Source of the DNA: Planctomycetota bacterium
Lineage (GTDB): Bacteria > Planctomycetota > UBA1135 > UBA2386
Direction: 5' to 3'
Length of the DNA: 64,000 nucleotides
Assembly (NCBI GenBank): GCA_020638735.1
Contig: JACKHZ010000008.1
Location: forward strand, 62,001 to 126,000
Part shown: piece after piece, positions 16,812 to 25,175 of the stretch
Numbering within the stretch: the stretch's first letter is position 1
Layout: every line of letters starts with the position of its first letter
The notes under the pieces: generated by a model
Seen by the model: only the letters and a program-made list of their open reading frames with translations
Databases searched by the model: none
What the model was told of the DNA's origin: nothing
Program-made: the position numbers and the translations under genes

Positions 16812-17671
16812 GCCACGGCGCCGGCATCGGGTCGGGGTTCGTCGAAGCAACGCCGTCGCACGAACAGGTAGCACGTCGCCCACAGCGCGACCGCGGTCGG
16901 GGGCGCGAACCACAGCACGCCGAGCTCGGGGACGCCCAACGAGATGCTGCTGCGCGGCTCCAACGCCCGCGCCAGGAAGTAGCCGGTCGACGCGGCGAAC
17001 GCGACGAACAGCAGCGCCGACAGCGACAGCGCGACCTGGAAGGCGCCGTGCCGGCGTGCGCGCAGGCGCGTCGCGAGCAACGCCAGCGCCCACGCCACGG
17101 GCAGGCCGAACAACGGCGCGACACGGGCGAGGTCCAAGGCGTCCGGTTCGCGACCGCGGGTGAGCAGCTCCCAGTGCTCGCCGGAGCAGATCCAGCCGAT
17201 CGCGCCGAGGCCGCGCAGCGCCGCCAGCAGCGCGGCCACGAACAGGGCGACGACCATCACCGCCAGCCCCGGCAAGCGCCTGGCTGCGGCCGCCGGTGGA
17301 CAGCGCAGCGCTGCGAAGGGGCGACGCGCCGCGCGCCGCGTCGCGGGGGACCACAGCACCGCCGCGAGCACGCCGAGGCCCGCCGCCAGCAACAGGTGGT
17401 GCGCGAACGAGCCGACGTGCCGCAGCGACGGCGCCCAGCGGAGCTCGCGTTCGAAGTCGCGGAACGAGCAGTCCGCCAACGCCAGCAGCGCGCCCTCCGC
17501 GAGCAGCAGCCCGGCCGCGCAGATCAGGATCCAGGCGACCGCCCGCTGCACCCCTTGCGCGACCTCCGCCGGCGGCCGACGACCGCGCAGCAGCCCGACG
17601 ACGCCCGTGAGCGCCACCGCAGCGAGCAGCAGCACCAGTGACAGCAGCAGCAGCGCGGGGAGGTCGACCAT
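16778..17671 (-). CDS. Multi-spanning membrane protein of unknown function
   Basis: The 297-residue sequence has about six hydrophobic spans, including ALLLLSLVLLLAAVALTGVV, LLAAGLGVLAAVLW and VVALFVAALLAALRGLGAIG. They are separated by arginine-rich loops. No family motif was recognised. The reading frame is long and hydrophobic in a way shadows in this GC-rich DNA are not, which supports a real gene. It overlaps the gph 3' end by 34 bases tail to tail and follows the ECF sigma gene by 79 bases that hold a hairpin, so it may be separately transcribed. Confidence 0.72.
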   Translation of the reverse strand: MVDLPALLLLSLVLLLAAVALTGVVGLLRGRRPPAEVAQGVQRAVAWILICAAGLLLAEGALLALADCSFRDFERELRWAPSLRHVGSFAHHLLLAAGLGVLAAVLWSPATRRAARRPFAALRCPPAAAARRLPGLAVMVVALFVAALLAALRGLGAIGWICSGEHWELLTRGREPDALDLARVAPLFGLPVAWALALLATRLRARRHGAFQVALSLSALLFVAFAASTGYFLARALEPRSSISLGVPELGVLWFAPPTAVALWATCYLFVRRRCFDEPRPDAGAVAQRAGTPNARQ

Positions 17672-17693
17672 GTTCGGGCAGCACGTCGGACAG

Positions 17694-17728
17694 CGCTGCC
17701 GGCGGTGCGTCGCATCCGCCGCAGCGCC
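17694..17728 (-). terminator. Hairpin downstream of the ECF sigma gene
   Basis: GCGCTGC and GCAGCGC form the outer stem, and GGCGG with CCGCC extend it after one bulged base. It begins 22 bases past the sigma-factor stop. No T-run follows. Confidence 0.45.
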
Positions 17729-17750
17729 GGCGATGGTAGCCCGTGAAGCC

Positions 17751-18389
17751 TCATGCCTCCGGCTCGAACTCGTCGAACACCGAGTTCGGCAGCTGCTCGC
17801 GCAGCCGCTGCAGCGCCCGGTGGTAGCGCACCGCCAGTGTGCCCGGTTCGACGCCGAGCATGGCCGCCGCGACCGGGTTGGGGTGCTGCTCGATCGCGCG
17901 CAGGATCAGCACCTCGCGGTCCAGTTCGGGCAGCGCCTCGATCGCCGCCAGCACCGCCGCGCGGCGCTCGTTGCGCAAGAGGCCGCTGATCAGGCCGCTG
18001 CGCGCGTCGGGCGCGTCGCGCGCGGCGTCTGCGGCCGCGCCGGGCGCGAGGCCGCCGTGGCGGCGGCGACGCAGCATCCGACGCATGACGTTGTTGACCT
18101 GGTGCAGCACGGCGCGGCTCAGGTAGGAGACCAGCGTCGGCGTGAAGCGCTGTTCGGGCGTCAGCTCGCCGAGCCGCGGCAGCACCCGCAGCCACACCTC
18201 GTGCACGATGTCGTCCGGCTCGTAGAGCTGACCTAGGTCGCCGCGCAGGCGGTAGCGCGCCTGCGCGACCAGCAGCGGGGTGAAGCGCCCGACGATCCAG
18301 CTGAGGCTCTCGACGTCGCCGGCGACCGCCTGCCGCACGTGCAGCGTCGTCAGGTCCTGTGCGCCGGCGTGATCCATGGTTTGCCCCAT
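17751..18389 (-). CDS. ECF-family RNA polymerase sigma factor
   Basis: The 212-residue protein has sigma region 2 (about residues 30-85, with RYRLRGDLGQLYEPDDIVHEVWLRV split over helices) and region 4 near the C-terminus (RRAAVLAAIEALPELDREVL, VAAAMLGVEPGTLAVRYHRALQRL). A longer than usual linker contains a basic patch, RRMLRRRRHGG. The sequence resembles planctomycete ECF groups. No anti-sigma gene adjoins. Instead the start codon overlaps the stop of the preceding secreted crystallin/PLC gene in TGATG, so the sigma is made by re-initiation on the same message. An alternative ATG five codons in (MDHAG) is possible. Its regulon cannot be deduced from the window. Confidence 0.88.
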   Translation of the reverse strand: MGQTMDHAGAQDLTTLHVRQAVAGDVESLSWIVGRFTPLLVAQARYRLRGDLGQLYEPDDIVHEVWLRVLPRLGELTPEQRFTPTLVSYLSRAVLHQVNNVMRRMLRRRRHGGLAPGAAADAARDAPDARSGLISGLLRNERRAAVLAAIEALPELDREVLILRAIEQHPNPVAAAMLGVEPGTLAVRYHRALQRLREQLPNSVFDEFEPEA

Positions 18390-20569
18390 CAGAACAGACC
18401 GAGGTGCGCGCGGCCGCCATTGGACATGACCAATTCGCCGGTGACCGAGTCGATGCCGACCGACTGGAAGAACGCGTCGACCCCGTTCAACACCGGATCG
18501 AGCGGCAGCGTCACCCCCACCGCGAGCGGGTAGAAGAGGCCGCAGGGGAAGACCACGTCGTTCGACACGCGCAGCCGGCAACCGCCGCCCAACGACGGCG
18601 GCAGCAAGAACGGCAGCGACAAGGGGCCTGCGACCTGGTCGCTGGCGCCGTAGATCATGAACTCGAACGCCGGGTTGCTGCCGAGGTTGTCGATGCGCAG
18701 CGGCAGGGTCGTGCCGAGCACCGGCCGGGCGTTGCTGTAGAGCGCGCGCAACCCGCAGTTGCCGAAGCCGAACTGGGCGAAGCTGGCGCGGTTCTGGTGG
18801 AAGGCGCGCAGCGCGGTGTTGGCGTAGCGCACCGCGTCGGCGCCGCCTTCGCCGCCCTCGCGGATGCGGTCGACGCCGACCTGGTTGGGGAACTGCGGGA
18901 ACGCGGCCATCAGCGACACCAGGTTGCCGAAGGTGTTCGGCGTCGTCGGCGGCACCGCCGGCCACAGGCTCGGCGGCACCGGGCTGATGTTGTTCATGTA
19001 GAACAGCCCGCGCCACGTCGCGTCGATCGGCTGCGACTCGGCCCGCTCGCTCGTGCTGCCCCACGCGCCGTAGTCGTTCTCGACCGAGCAGTCGTACTGC
19101 CAGTTGATGCGCCCGCTGCGCGGCGAAGAGCCCATCTCGAACACCACGTAGCGCTTGCCGCTCTGGATCAGCTGCCGCGGCGTCGGCCAGGTGCCGCGCC
19201 CCTGCACGTGGATCTCGTCCTTGATCGGCGAGACGTCGAGCAGGTAGTCGCCGAGCTCGGCGCCGTCGTGGTTCTCGAAGATCAGCGTCAACACCTCGCG
19301 CGGGTGCGCCGTCATCCAGGCGTCGATCTCGAGCAGCATGTCGTGCAGCGTGGTCGGGGTCGTGCCCGGCAACCGCGCGGCGATGGTCGCGGTCCACGAG
19401 CCGTGCACCATGTAGATCGTGCCGCCGTTGATCGCGGTGTCGAGCTGCAGGGTGCGGGCGCCGTAGTCGAGCTGATCGATCACGACCAGGTCCTGGTTCC
19501 ACACCAGCCAGCCGTAGCCCGGCGCGACGTGCGCGTTGTGCGCCGACAGCGAGCAGTTCTGGTCGTAGGGCGCGGTGCGGTCGGCGAGGCAGGCGTCGAC
19601 GTCGCCGTCGAACACCTCGAACACCGAGATCCTGTCGTGGAAGACGTTGGAGTTGGCGAAGCCGCGGCTGCCGCCGCCGGTCAGCGAGTAGCAGGCGCCG
19701 CCCTTCGGATCGTGGTCGTAGAGCAGGATCGTCGTGCCGAGCGGCAGTCCCCACTGCACCGAATCGACCTGGTCGTTCATCGACAGCGCGCCGAGCGACG
19801 TCGCGCCGAAGCCGGTCTCGGACACGTAGCGCGTCAGCTGGTAGCCGCTGAGGCCGGCGTCGGTGAACAGCCGCACCCAGCCCTGCTGCGGATCGACGGT
19901 GCGCCAGCGGAACGACGAGAACTTGTCGTTGTAGTAGGACGGCACCGCGCTGAGCGAACCGCTCTGCTGCTGGTGCGTCAGCGTGTACTCGCGGCCGGTG
20001 CCGTTGCTGTTCTCGTAGAACGTGACGACGACGTTCGGCTGCAGATCCCAGGCGATGCCGGTGGCCTTGTCGTCGAAGCCGTAGAGCTGGTGCAGGCCGC
20101 CCTCCAGGTAGCTCGACAGCGGCAGCCGCTTCTGGATGCCGCCGAACGACGAGTTCTCGTAGAGCGTCACGGTGCCGCCGATCGACGGGTCGTCGAGCTG
20201 CCACGAGAACGCCGACCAGGTGTCGTTGTAGGTCGCGCCGATGTTGGCGTTGGTGCCGACCCGGGCCGCATTGCGGCTGATGTGCCACTGCGCACCGCTG
20301 CCGTCGCTGTTCTCGTAGAAGGTGACGGCGGTGTTCGTCTGCAAGTTCCACGTCAGCGACGTCGCCTTGTCGTTGAACGAGTAGGCGGCGAGCGGCACCG
20401 GCGCGTTGCGGCCCCAGGTGGACAGGTTGATGGCGGCGCTGCTGCCGCCGAAGGACGAGTTCTCGTAGAGCATGACGCTGCCCTGCGCGACGAGGGAGGT
20501 CGCCAGCGCGAGGCTCAGCATCGGGATCGCGGCGAGCCGCGCGGGGAAGCGATGGGACGGGCGGGTCAT
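18389..20569 (-). CDS. Secreted protein with crystallin-like repeats and PLC-like domain
   Basis: The 726-residue protein has a signal peptide ending near residue 29 (LALATSLVAQ). Residues 30-330 contain repeated beta/gamma-crystallin-like motifs of the form YENSSFGG (VMLYENSSFGG, VTFYENSDGSG, VTLYENSSFGG), which in the family bind calcium. Residues about 340-590 resemble a PI-PLC X or PLC-like phosphodiesterase barrel: LSAHNAHVAP, IDQLDYGARTLQLD, YMVHGSW and HPREVLTLIFENHDG. The last 120 residues carry the beta-rich end domain also seen in the RCC1 and kelch proteins here. Shine-Dalgarno AGGAG lies six bases from the ATG. Enzyme activity is inferred from fold-level similarity only. It is coupled to an ECF sigma gene, an uncommon pairing. 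Confidence 0.82.
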   Translation of the reverse strand: MTRPSHRFPARLAAIPMLSLALATSLVAQGSVMLYENSSFGGSSAAINLSTWGRNAPVPLAAYSFNDKATSLTWNLQTNTAVTFYENSDGSGAQWHISRNAARVGTNANIGATYNDTWSAFSWQLDDPSIGGTVTLYENSSFGGIQKRLPLSSYLEGGLHQLYGFDDKATGIAWDLQPNVVVTFYENSNGTGREYTLTHQQQSGSLSAVPSYYNDKFSSFRWRTVDPQQGWVRLFTDAGLSGYQLTRYVSETGFGATSLGALSMNDQVDSVQWGLPLGTTILLYDHDPKGGACYSLTGGGSRGFANSNVFHDRISVFEVFDGDVDACLADRTAPYDQNCSLSAHNAHVAPGYGWLVWNQDLVVIDQLDYGARTLQLDTAINGGTIYMVHGSWTATIAARLPGTTPTTLHDMLLEIDAWMTAHPREVLTLIFENHDGAELGDYLLDVSPIKDEIHVQGRGTWPTPRQLIQSGKRYVVFEMGSSPRSGRINWQYDCSVENDYGAWGSTSERAESQPIDATWRGLFYMNNISPVPPSLWPAVPPTTPNTFGNLVSLMAAFPQFPNQVGVDRIREGGEGGADAVRYANTALRAFHQNRASFAQFGFGNCGLRALYSNARPVLGTTLPLRIDNLGSNPAFEFMIYGASDQVAGPLSLPFLLPPSLGGGCRLRVSNDVVFPCGLFYPLAVGVTLPLDPVLNGVDAFFQSVGIDSVTGELVMSNGGRAHLGLF

Positions 20570-20656
20570 GGTGTCTCCTGGGATCGATTGGGTGCCACGG
20601 CCACGGAGTCGCCACCGACCCGCGGATTACCGGCAGGCGGGGATTTCGCGCCCCGC

Positions 20657-20662
20657 TACCAT
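20657..20662 (+). promoter_or_regulatory. -10-like TACCAT box before the kinase-TPR gene
   Basis: TACCAT ends 9 bases before the ATG at 20672. There is no Shine-Dalgarno sequence in the gap. Confidence 0.4.
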
Positions 20663-20671
20663 CGCCCTCCC

Positions 20672-23518
20672 ATGCGCGACCTCGACCCGCTCGTCGTCGA
20701 GCACGCCCTCCTGGCCCGGCTGATCGCCGATCAGGAACGCGGCGCGCCGGCGGACGCCGCCGCCTACCGGGCGCTGTTCCCCGGTCACGAGGAGCTGGTC
20801 GAACGCACCCTGCGCGAGTTCGACGCCCACGCCCGACGGACCGACGACGTGCTCGGCGCCGAACGCTTCGGCCCGTTCGAGCCGCTCCAGGTGCTCGGCC
20901 GCGGCGGCCAGGGGGTCGTCTACCTGGCGCGCGACACCGAGCTGCCGCGCACCGTCGCGCTCAAGGTGCTGGCCGGCGTCGGCGCGCTCGACGCGACCCG
21001 TCAGCAGCGCTTCCGCCGCGAGGCCGAGGTCGCGGCGCGCCTCGACCACCCGGGCCTGTGCCGGGTACTGGCCTTCGGGGTGCAGGGCCAGGTGCCCTAC
21101 CTGGCGATGCAGTTCGTGCCCGGCGAACCGCTGGCCGACGTGCTGGCGCGCGGCCGCGGCGCCGGCATGGTCGACTTGACGACCACCGGAGGCGGCAACG
21201 GCGGTCGTCGCCGCGTCGATCACGTCCTGCTGCTGCTGGAGAAGGTCGCCCGCGCGCTGCACGTCGCGCACGCCGAGGGCGTCGTGCACCGCGACGTCAA
21301 GCCGGCCAACATCATGCTGACGCCGGCCGGCGAACCGGTCGTGCTCGACTTCGGCCTGGCCCGCGACGACGAGACCGCCGGCGCCACGCTGACGATCAGC
21401 AACGACGTGCTCGGCACCCCCGCCTACATGGCGCCGGAGCAGATCGAGGGCCACGCGCGTACCGACCGGCGCACCGACGTGTTCGCGCTCGGCGTCGTGC
21501 TCTACGAGTGCCTGACCGGCGAGCGCCCGTTCCAGGGCGCGACGCGGCAGCAGCTGTTCCTGGCCATCGCGCACGGCGGCTTCCGACCGGCCAGCGCGGT
21601 GGCGTCCGGGGTGCCCCGCGACCTCGACCTGGTGCTCGCGGTCGCGCTCGAGAAGGACCCCGACCGCCGCTACGACACGGCGCTGGCCCTCGCCGAGGAC
21701 CTGCGCCGCGTACGCGAACACCAGCCCGTCACCGCGCGGCCGATCGGGCCGATGGTGCACCTGCTGCGCTGGGTGCGGCGCAACCGGGCGCTGGCCGCGA
21801 GCCTGCTGGTGATCGCGCTGGTCACCGTCGCCGCCGGCGCGGCGACGACGACCGCGTGGCTGCGCGCCGAGGACGCGCGCGCCGAGTCGGAGGCGATCAA
21901 CGAGTTCATCCTCAAGGACCTGCTCGCCGCGGCCAATCCGCGCGGACTCGGCCGGGAGGCGCGCATCGTCGACGCGCTGCAGCACTCGGTGGAACGGATC
22001 GACGTGCGGCTCGGCGGCCGCCCGAAGCTGGCGGCGACGGTGCGCTTCGAGCTGGCCAAGACCTACGGCGGACTCGGCCTGTGGCAGGAGTCCGAACAGC
22101 TGCTGCAGGCGACGTTCGCCGCGCGCGCGCAGCTGCTCGGCGAACGCGACCCGGCGACGCTCGCCGCCGAACAGGCGCTCGGCGCGGCGCAGCTGCGCCT
22201 CGCCCGCTTCGCCCCGGCCGCGGCGACGCTCGAGCGCGTGCTGCCCGCGCTGACCGCGCAATCGGGGCCGGAGGCGGCGGACACCATGACCTGCCGCGTC
22301 GACCTCTGCGCCGCCCGCTACGGCGCCGGCGTGCAGGACGAGAGCATCGCGGAGCTGCAGCAGCTGACGGCGCGCTGTGTGGAGCTGTTCGGCGAACGGG
22401 CGGAGGTCACGCGCGCCGCGCGCACCACGCTGTGCGACCTGCTGCAGCGCAGCAACCGGATCGAAGAGGGCCTGCCGCTGGCCCAGCTGCTGGCCGACAC
22501 CGCGGCGCAGCAGTTCGGCGAGAACGCGCTGGAGACGATCGAGGCCCGCATCAACCTCGGCCTCTACCTGTGCAGCGCGAACCGCTCGCAAGATGCCGAG
22601 CAGGTGCTGACGCCGGTCGTCGAACAGACGCGCGCCGTGCTCGGCGAGGCCCACCCCACCTACTTCGCCGCGCTGTGCGAGCTCGGCAACTGCTACTCCT
22701 ACCAGCGCCGCGGCGCCGACGCGGCGCGCGTGTTCCGGCTCGCCTTCGACGGCGCGCGCGACGTGCTCGGCGCCGAGCACGAGGTGACGCTGGTCTACGC
22801 CAGCAACCTCGCGATCGCGCTGCGCCGCAGCGGCGACCTCGACGCGGCGATGGCGGTCGCCGACGACGTGCTGGCGGCGCGACGGCGCGCGTTCGGCGCC
22901 GACAGCGAGCCGGTCGCCGCGTCCTGGGACGTGCTGGCGGCGATCCACATCGACCGGCAGGACTGGCCGGCCGCGATCACCGCCGCCAACGCCGCGGTGC
23001 GCATCATCGAAGCGCTGCACGGCCCGGACAGCCCCCTGTTGACCGACTACCTGTTCAACCGGGCGATGGCGTTCCAACGCTCCGGCGACCTGACGCGGGC
23101 GATCGACGACTTCGGCCGGCTGGCGGCCATCGACGCCCTGGCGTTCGGTGCCGACAGCCCGTGGCGGGCCCAGGTGCTGGTGCGCAGGGGCAACCTGCTC
23201 TACCTGCAAGGCCGCTTCGACGACGCGGTCGAACCGCTGCGCGAGGGCCTGCGCATCCGCGAGCTCGAACAGCCCGCCGACGTCGAACGCCTGCACGAGG
23301 CGCGCGCCTGGGTGGCGATGAACGACTACCGCCGCGGCAACCGGGACGGCGTCGAACCGGTGCTGACCGCGGCGTGGGACGCGCTCGACGCGATCGGCAG
23401 GCTGCGCGCGCGCTTCGGCAACAGCGACCTGTTCCCGGTCCTGGCGGAGATCTACGAGCAGCAGGGCGCGAACGAGCGACTGGCGAAGGTGCGCGCCGTC
23501 ATGGCCGGCGGGCGCTGA
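20672..23518 (+). CDS. Membrane Ser/Thr protein kinase with TPR ectodomain
   Basis: The 948-residue protein has a complete Hanks-type kinase at about residues 65-345: glycine loop LGRGGQGVVYLARD, VALKVL lysine, HRDVKPANIML catalytic loop, DFGLA, and GTPAYMAPEQ in the activation segment. One transmembrane helix follows (ALAASLLVIALVTVAAGAA). The remaining ~550 residues are tetratricopeptide repeats of the long-period type, with repeated LGE/FGE-xHP or FGADS motifs at about 42-residue spacing. The layout is widespread in planctomycetes and suggests a sensor kinase whose outer TPR array binds a protein partner. The ATG is fixed by the conserved start of the domain. It diverges from the crystallin/PLC-sigma operon across 102 bases. 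Confidence 0.95.
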   Translation: MRDLDPLVVEHALLARLIADQERGAPADAAAYRALFPGHEELVERTLREFDAHARRTDDVLGAERFGPFEPLQVLGRGGQGVVYLARDTELPRTVALKVLAGVGALDATRQQRFRREAEVAARLDHPGLCRVLAFGVQGQVPYLAMQFVPGEPLADVLARGRGAGMVDLTTTGGGNGGRRRVDHVLLLLEKVARALHVAHAEGVVHRDVKPANIMLTPAGEPVVLDFGLARDDETAGATLTISNDVLGTPAYMAPEQIEGHARTDRRTDVFALGVVLYECLTGERPFQGATRQQLFLAIAHGGFRPASAVASGVPRDLDLVLAVALEKDPDRRYDTALALAEDLRRVREHQPVTARPIGPMVHLLRWVRRNRALAASLLVIALVTVAAGAATTTAWLRAEDARAESEAINEFILKDLLAAANPRGLGREARIVDALQHSVERIDVRLGGRPKLAATVRFELAKTYGGLGLWQESEQLLQATFAARAQLLGERDPATLAAEQALGAAQLRLARFAPAAATLERVLPALTAQSGPEAADTMTCRVDLCAARYGAGVQDESIAELQQLTARCVELFGERAEVTRAARTTLCDLLQRSNRIEEGLPLAQLLADTAAQQFGENALETIEARINLGLYLCSANRSQDAEQVLTPVVEQTRAVLGEAHPTYFAALCELGNCYSYQRRGADAARVFRLAFDGARDVLGAEHEVTLVYASNLAIALRRSGDLDAAMAVADDVLAARRRAFGADSEPVAASWDVLAAIHIDRQDWPAAITAANAAVRIIEALHGPDSPLLTDYLFNRAMAFQRSGDLTRAIDDFGRLAAIDALAFGADSPWRAQVLVRRGNLLYLQGRFDDAVEPLREGLRIRELEQPADVERLHEARAWVAMNDYRRGNRDGVEPVLTAAWDALDAIGRLRARFGNSDLFPVLAEIYEQQGANERLAKVRAVMAGGR

Positions 23519-23549
23519 GCGACTCGCGCGTCGCCTGGCGCGCTCAGCG
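23513..23549. terminator. Bidirectional hairpin holding both stop codons of a convergent pair
   Basis: CGCTGAGCG and CGCTCAGCG are perfect 9-base inverted arms 19 bases apart. The kinase TGA lies in the left arm and the stop of the HD-GYP gene in the right arm, so both transcripts would end in this structure. Confidence 0.55.
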
Positions 23550-24461
23550 GAACAGCTTGACCAGCCCCTGCGCCAGCCGTTCGTCGAAGCAGCCGCGATA
23601 CGCCTGCGCCAGGATGCGCAGCGCGTCGAACACGCCGACCCGCGGCTGCTGCGTCGTGTAGACCTTGTCGAAGGTGTTGACGAGGCCGACCACGCGCGCC
23701 ATGTCGGGGATCTCCTTGCCCTTCAAGCCGCTCGGGAAGCCCGAGCCGTCGTGGCACTCGTGGTGCGAACGCGCCGCGTCGACGATCGGCTGCGGCAGGC
23801 CGAGGCCGCGCAGGTAGGCGGCGCCGCGCGTGGTGTGCTCGGGGTCGTGCTCGATGTGCTCGTGGCCGACGCGGCCGATGTCGTGCAACAGCCCGGCGAG
23901 GCCGGCCATCGACAGCGTGCCGACGTCGCCGCCGAGCACGTGGCGCGCGAGCCCCATCGACAGGAAGCCGCAGGTCAGGCCGTGGCGCGCGAGGCCCGGG
24001 CTCACCGACAGCACGCGCCGCACCGCCTGGAAGCCCTGGTTCTCGCGCAGCAAGAGGCCGCTGGTCGCCATCATCAGCTTCTGCGCGCGGGCGACGGTCG
24101 GCTTGTCGGGCGGCCCCTGCATCAGCTCGTCGGCGACCTGCGTCGCGACGCCGTAGAGCACGTCGGCGCGGCGCTCGAGCGGCATGTTGCGATCGAGCAG
24201 CACCTGGTCGAGCCGGCCCTCGACGCGGCGGAAGTAGTCCTGCCGGTCCTGGTCGCGGATGAACAGGTTGTGCACGCCCTCCGCGGTCAGGCGGCCGACG
24301 TGGCCCTCGTCGAGCGCGCTGTCGGCCGGGTGGTAGAGCACCCAGGTGTTGTCGGCCGTGCGCAGGTAGAGCGGGAACGGCACGCGCGACGCATCGCTGG
24401 CCAGCCCGGCCAGCGGAATGGCCGAGAAGGTCGTCGGGGTCGTGGCGGTGGCAGCTCCCAT
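23544..24461 (-). CDS. HD-GYP-like phosphohydrolase
   Basis: The 305-residue protein has a C-terminal HD domain from about residue 120: LLHDIGRVGHEHI, HDPEHTTRGAAYLRGLG, ARSHHECHDGSGFP and ARVVGLVNTFDKVY. Spacing matches HD-GYP phosphodiesterases that degrade cyclic di-GMP, including HHE and the following DGSG. The signature GYP is GFP here, and the KIG after HDI is RVG. Metal-binding residues remain, so activity is plausible. The first ~110 residues look like the PilZ-like/DUF3391 type N-terminal part found in other HD-GYP proteins (YLRTADNTWVLYHPADSAL). The ATG has no clear Shine-Dalgarno sequence. Likely role: c-di-GMP turnover affecting attachment or motility. Confidence 0.85.
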   Translation of the reverse strand: MGAATATTPTTFSAIPLAGLASDASRVPFPLYLRTADNTWVLYHPADSALDEGHVGRLTAEGVHNLFIRDQDRQDYFRRVEGRLDQVLLDRNMPLERRADVLYGVATQVADELMQGPPDKPTVARAQKLMMATSGLLLRENQGFQAVRRVLSVSPGLARHGLTCGFLSMGLARHVLGGDVGTLSMAGLAGLLHDIGRVGHEHIEHDPEHTTRGAAYLRGLGLPQPIVDAARSHHECHDGSGFPSGLKGKEIPDMARVVGLVNTFDKVYTTQQPRVGVFDALRILAQAYRGCFDERLAQGLVKLFR

Positions 24462-24529
24462 CCGCTCGACGATCGACGGCGCCGCGCGGGGCGCTTGACC
24501 GGGGCGCCGACCGCCCCGTGGCATGCGGC

Positions 24530-25042
24530 CTACTTCTTCTTCAGCTTGCCGATCTTCTGGATCAGCTTGGTCGTCGAGTGGCCCTTCTTGTCGCCGACGA
24601 ACACCGCCTTGATGTCCAGCTCCTTGATGACCGCCTTCTCCGGCAGGTTCTTCAGGTTGTAGTCGGTGCCCTTCGCGTACATCGTCGGCTGCAGCTGGCG
24701 CAGCAGCTCGTCGGCGGTCTCCTCCTCGAACGTCGTCACGTAGTCGACGAACGACAGCGCCGCGAGCAGCTCCATGCGCTCGGCGGCCGGCACGATCGGC
24801 TGGCCCTTGCCCTTCAACGCCTCGGCCGACTTGTCGGAGTTGACGGCGACGACGAGGATGTCGCCGCGCGAGCGCGCGTCCTCGAGGCAGCGCGTGTGGC
24901 CGACGTGCATCAGGTCGAACACGCCGTTGGTCAACACGATCACCTTGCCGCTGGCGCGCAACCCCGACAGGATCAGGGCGAGGCTCTTGCGGTCGGCGAC
25001 GACCTTGTCCTTGGAGCGGTGCTTCTTCGGAACGACTACCAA
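24530..25042 (-). CDS. RfaE2/HldE-C-like nucleotidyltransferase
   Basis: The 170-residue protein is a stand-alone version of the C-terminal cytidylyltransferase-fold domain of HldE. It has TNGVFDLMHVGHTRCLEDAR with the HxGH nucleotide site, VAVNSDKSAEALKGKGQPIVP, and a terminal GHSTTKLIQKI matching the STTxLI end of the family. That domain transfers AMP to D-beta-D-heptose 1-phosphate for ADP-heptose. A complete bifunctional HldE is also encoded at 43.1-44.6 kb, so this copy is either redundant or acts on another sugar phosphate. The start is a TTG at 25042 supported by GAGG about 8 bases upstream; no ATG or GTG precedes the conserved core. A basic N-terminus (VVPKKHRSKDK) precedes the domain. 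Confidence 0.85.
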   Translation of the reverse strand: MVVVPKKHRSKDKVVADRKSLALILSGLRASGKVIVLTNGVFDLMHVGHTRCLEDARSRGDILVVAVNSDKSAEALKGKGQPIVPAAERMELLAALSFVDYVTTFEEETADELLRQLQPTMYAKGTDYNLKNLPEKAVIKELDIKAVFVGDKKGHSTTKLIQKIGKLKKK

Positions 25043-25163
25043 ACGGAACCTCGCGAGGTCGGGTGCAGAGAGAGGGAGCGGGAGTGTCGCGCATCGCACC
25101 GGTCCGGCACAACAGCGACTTGCAACTTCCCCGGCGGCGTGAGCATGCCCGACGGTGGGCTCG

Positions 25164-25169
25164 TAGCAT
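25164..25169 (+). promoter_or_regulatory. -10-like TAGCAT box before the thioredoxin-domain gene
   Basis: TAGCAT ends 6 bases before the ATG at 25176, the spacing expected if transcription starts at the start codon itself. The extended form TAGCATGC occurs at other starts in the window. Confidence 0.5.
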
Positions 25170-25175
25170 GCGGCG

